NCBI GenBank assembly: GCA_041748615.1
Contig: JBGTCY010000094.1
Coordinates: forward strand, 1 to 7,063
DNA from: JBGTCY01 sp041748615
GTDB taxonomy: Bacteria; Bacteroidota; Bacteroidia; Chitinophagales; CAIOSU01
Length of the DNA stretch: 7,063 bases
Reading direction: 5' to 3'
In this document: in pieces, positions 6,548 to 7,063 of the stretch
Layout: every line of letters begins with the position of its first letter
Numbering within the stretch: the stretch's first letter is position 1
Position numbers and translations under genes: made by a program
The notes under the pieces: generated by a model
Told to the model about the DNA's origin: nothing
Databases searched by the model: none
The model's input: only the letters and a program-made list of their open reading frames with translations

Positions 6548-6585
6548 TTAAAATGAAGTATTCAGAAAAAAAAAGTTCATTTTAA
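6548..6585. repeat. 10-bp perfect inverted repeat with A-rich loop
   Basis: TTAAAATGAA at 6548-6557 and TTCATTTTAA at 6576-6585 are perfect reverse complements separated by 18 bp that include a run of nine A's. The stem is AT-rich and weak, so a protein-binding site is as likely as an RNA hairpin. It sits just outside the REP/MITE-like element and 130 bp upstream of the coiled-coil gene. Confidence 0.5.
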
Positions 6586-6628
6586 GCGGAATTTATCAAC
6601 AGGGGTGGTATGTCGTGATTTGCAGTGA

Positions 6629-6670
6629 TAAATTTGGAAAACAAAAGCGGTTTTAAAGATTGCTTTTTTT
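6629..6670 (+). promoter_or_regulatory. possible -7 element followed by a leader hairpin with T-run
   Basis: TAAATTTG (6629-6636) matches the TAnnTTTG consensus exactly, but I see no TTG at the expected distance upstream. Just downstream, AAAAGC (6643-6648) can pair with GCTTTT (6662-6667) around a 13-base loop, and the right arm runs on into a T-run that ends at 6670. This resembles a weak intrinsic terminator at the start of the leader of the coiled-coil gene. No plus-strand gene lies upstream that would need terminating. The stem has only two GC pairs. Confidence 0.2.
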
Positions 6671-6717
6671 ACTACGCTTATACGAAATAAATTTAAAACA
6701 TTAATATCATACATTTT

Positions 6718-7063
6718 ATGAAACAAGGAAATCTTTTTGACGTGCCGGAATCAGCGCTTAAAGAAAAACAGATCAAACTCGTGATTGGGAATCAATCAAA
6801 AAAACTGTTGACAAAGTCCCAGCAAACCTTCAATCGCCTTACGAAAAAGGTTGAAACACTAAGGAAGAATTTGAAGGAAAAAGAAAAAACGATGGACGAT
6901 TGTCTGGTATTTTATGGGAATGAAATTGTTCCTGTTGAAAATGAAGTTAGAGAAATTTCAAAATCGCTTGTCAAGGTATTATTTAAAAAAAAGAAAGCGA
7001 AAGGATTGTTACAGCCCAAAGAAAAATTAGTGATATTAGCATCACAATCAATCACAATTCCCA
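6718..7063 (+). CDS. lysine-rich, probably coiled-coil protein of unknown function, partial (runs off right end)
   Basis: An ATG at 6718 opens a frame that stays open for 115 codons to the window edge, so the C-terminus is missing. The N-terminus reads MKQGNLFDVPESALKEKQIK. Residues about 25-62 (LLTKSQQTFNRLTKKVETLR, then KNLKEKEKTMDD) are strongly helical with heptad-like hydrophobics. A YGNEIVPVENEVREISKSLV segment at 65-84 continues the helix, followed by a basic patch FKKKKAK at 88-94. There is no signal peptide or membrane segment, so it is probably cytoplasmic. The SQQTFNRLTKKVETLR segment faintly recalls the helical N-terminal region of some J-domain-containing proteins. That is memory only, and any J domain would lie beyond the window. 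It is divergent from the protease across the 360-bp repeat-bearing spacer. Confidence 0.75.
   Translation, partial: MKQGNLFDVPESALKEKQIKLVIGNQSKKLLTKSQQTFNRLTKKVETLRKNLKEKEKTMDDCLVFYGNEIVPVENEVREISKSLVKVLFKKKKAKGLLQPKEKLVILASQSITIP

Larger units (their letters stand above)
6358..6717. other. 360-bp non-coding spacer between divergent genes
   Basis: I find no convincing gene here. The longest minus-strand reading from an ATG at 6714 is about 45 codons with no recognisable feature. The stretch holds inverted repeats near the protease start, a 95-bp REP/MITE-like element, a second inverted repeat and a possible leader hairpin, each listed separately. It must also contain the promoters of both flanking genes, which point away from each other. 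No strong promoter match stands out on either strand. Confidence 0.7.

Noticed and set aside
6577..6714. Minus-strand frame of about 45 codons in the right spacer
   Set aside because: It crosses one arm of an inverted repeat and shows no signal peptide, motif or plausible context; chance in AT-rich DNA explains it.
6982..6998. A-rich slippery-like run (A AAA AAG) in the coiled-coil gene as programmed frameshifting
   Set aside because: Lysine-rich genes contain such runs by chance, the original frame continues open to the window end, and I see no stimulatory structure.
1..7063. CRISPR arrays, tRNA or rRNA genes, phage or toxin-antitoxin modules
   Set aside because: No regularly spaced repeats, tRNA-like cloverleaf or rRNA sequence, or recognisable module genes were seen on either strand.

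Overview
The window looks like ordinary chromosome from a member of the Bacteroidota. The strongest sign is a secreted subtilisin-type protease (minus strand, 4780-6357) that ends in a C-terminal sorting domain of the type IX secretion system, which is largely restricted to that phylum. AT-rich spacers, the lack of clear Shine-Dalgarno sequences, candidate promoters resembling the Bacteroidota TTG / TAnnTTTG pattern, and a small secreted protein with a DTIYG-type motif all agree. I cannot name a genus.

Left part (1-2577). Three closely spaced minus-strand genes read leftward, probably as one transcript: a YhhQ-type queuosine-precursor transporter, a DUF952 protein and a small secreted protein of unknown function. 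Diverging from the transporter is an AlbA_2/Schlafen-type protein with a C-terminal winged-helix-like region. The first 113 bases may hold the 3' end of a plus-strand gene, but two frames are open and I cannot choose between them.

Middle part (2595-6357). Three more minus-strand genes follow: a CNNM/CBS/CorC_HlyC membrane protein, a family 5 (UDGb-type) iron-sulfur uracil-DNA glycosylase, and the T9SS-exported S8 protease. The spacers are 147 and 100 bp. The two genes downstream of those spacers each have a candidate promoter of their own, so these look like separately transcribed housekeeping or export genes rather than a pathway.

Right part (6358-7063). A 360-bp non-coding stretch separates the protease from a divergent lysine-rich, probably coiled-coil protein that runs off the window. 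This stretch is the least ordinary DNA here. It holds small palindromes in front of the protease, a compact 95-bp REP/MITE-like element (imperfect terminal inverted repeats around a perfect 20-bp palindrome), a separate 10-bp inverted repeat with an A-rich loop, and a possible leader hairpin.

I see no convincing new multi-gene system. The best leads are the palindromic element, a heptamer tandem repeat at 4738-4765, the unrecognised coiled-coil gene, and the AlbA_2 protein lying head to head with the queuosine-precursor transporter.
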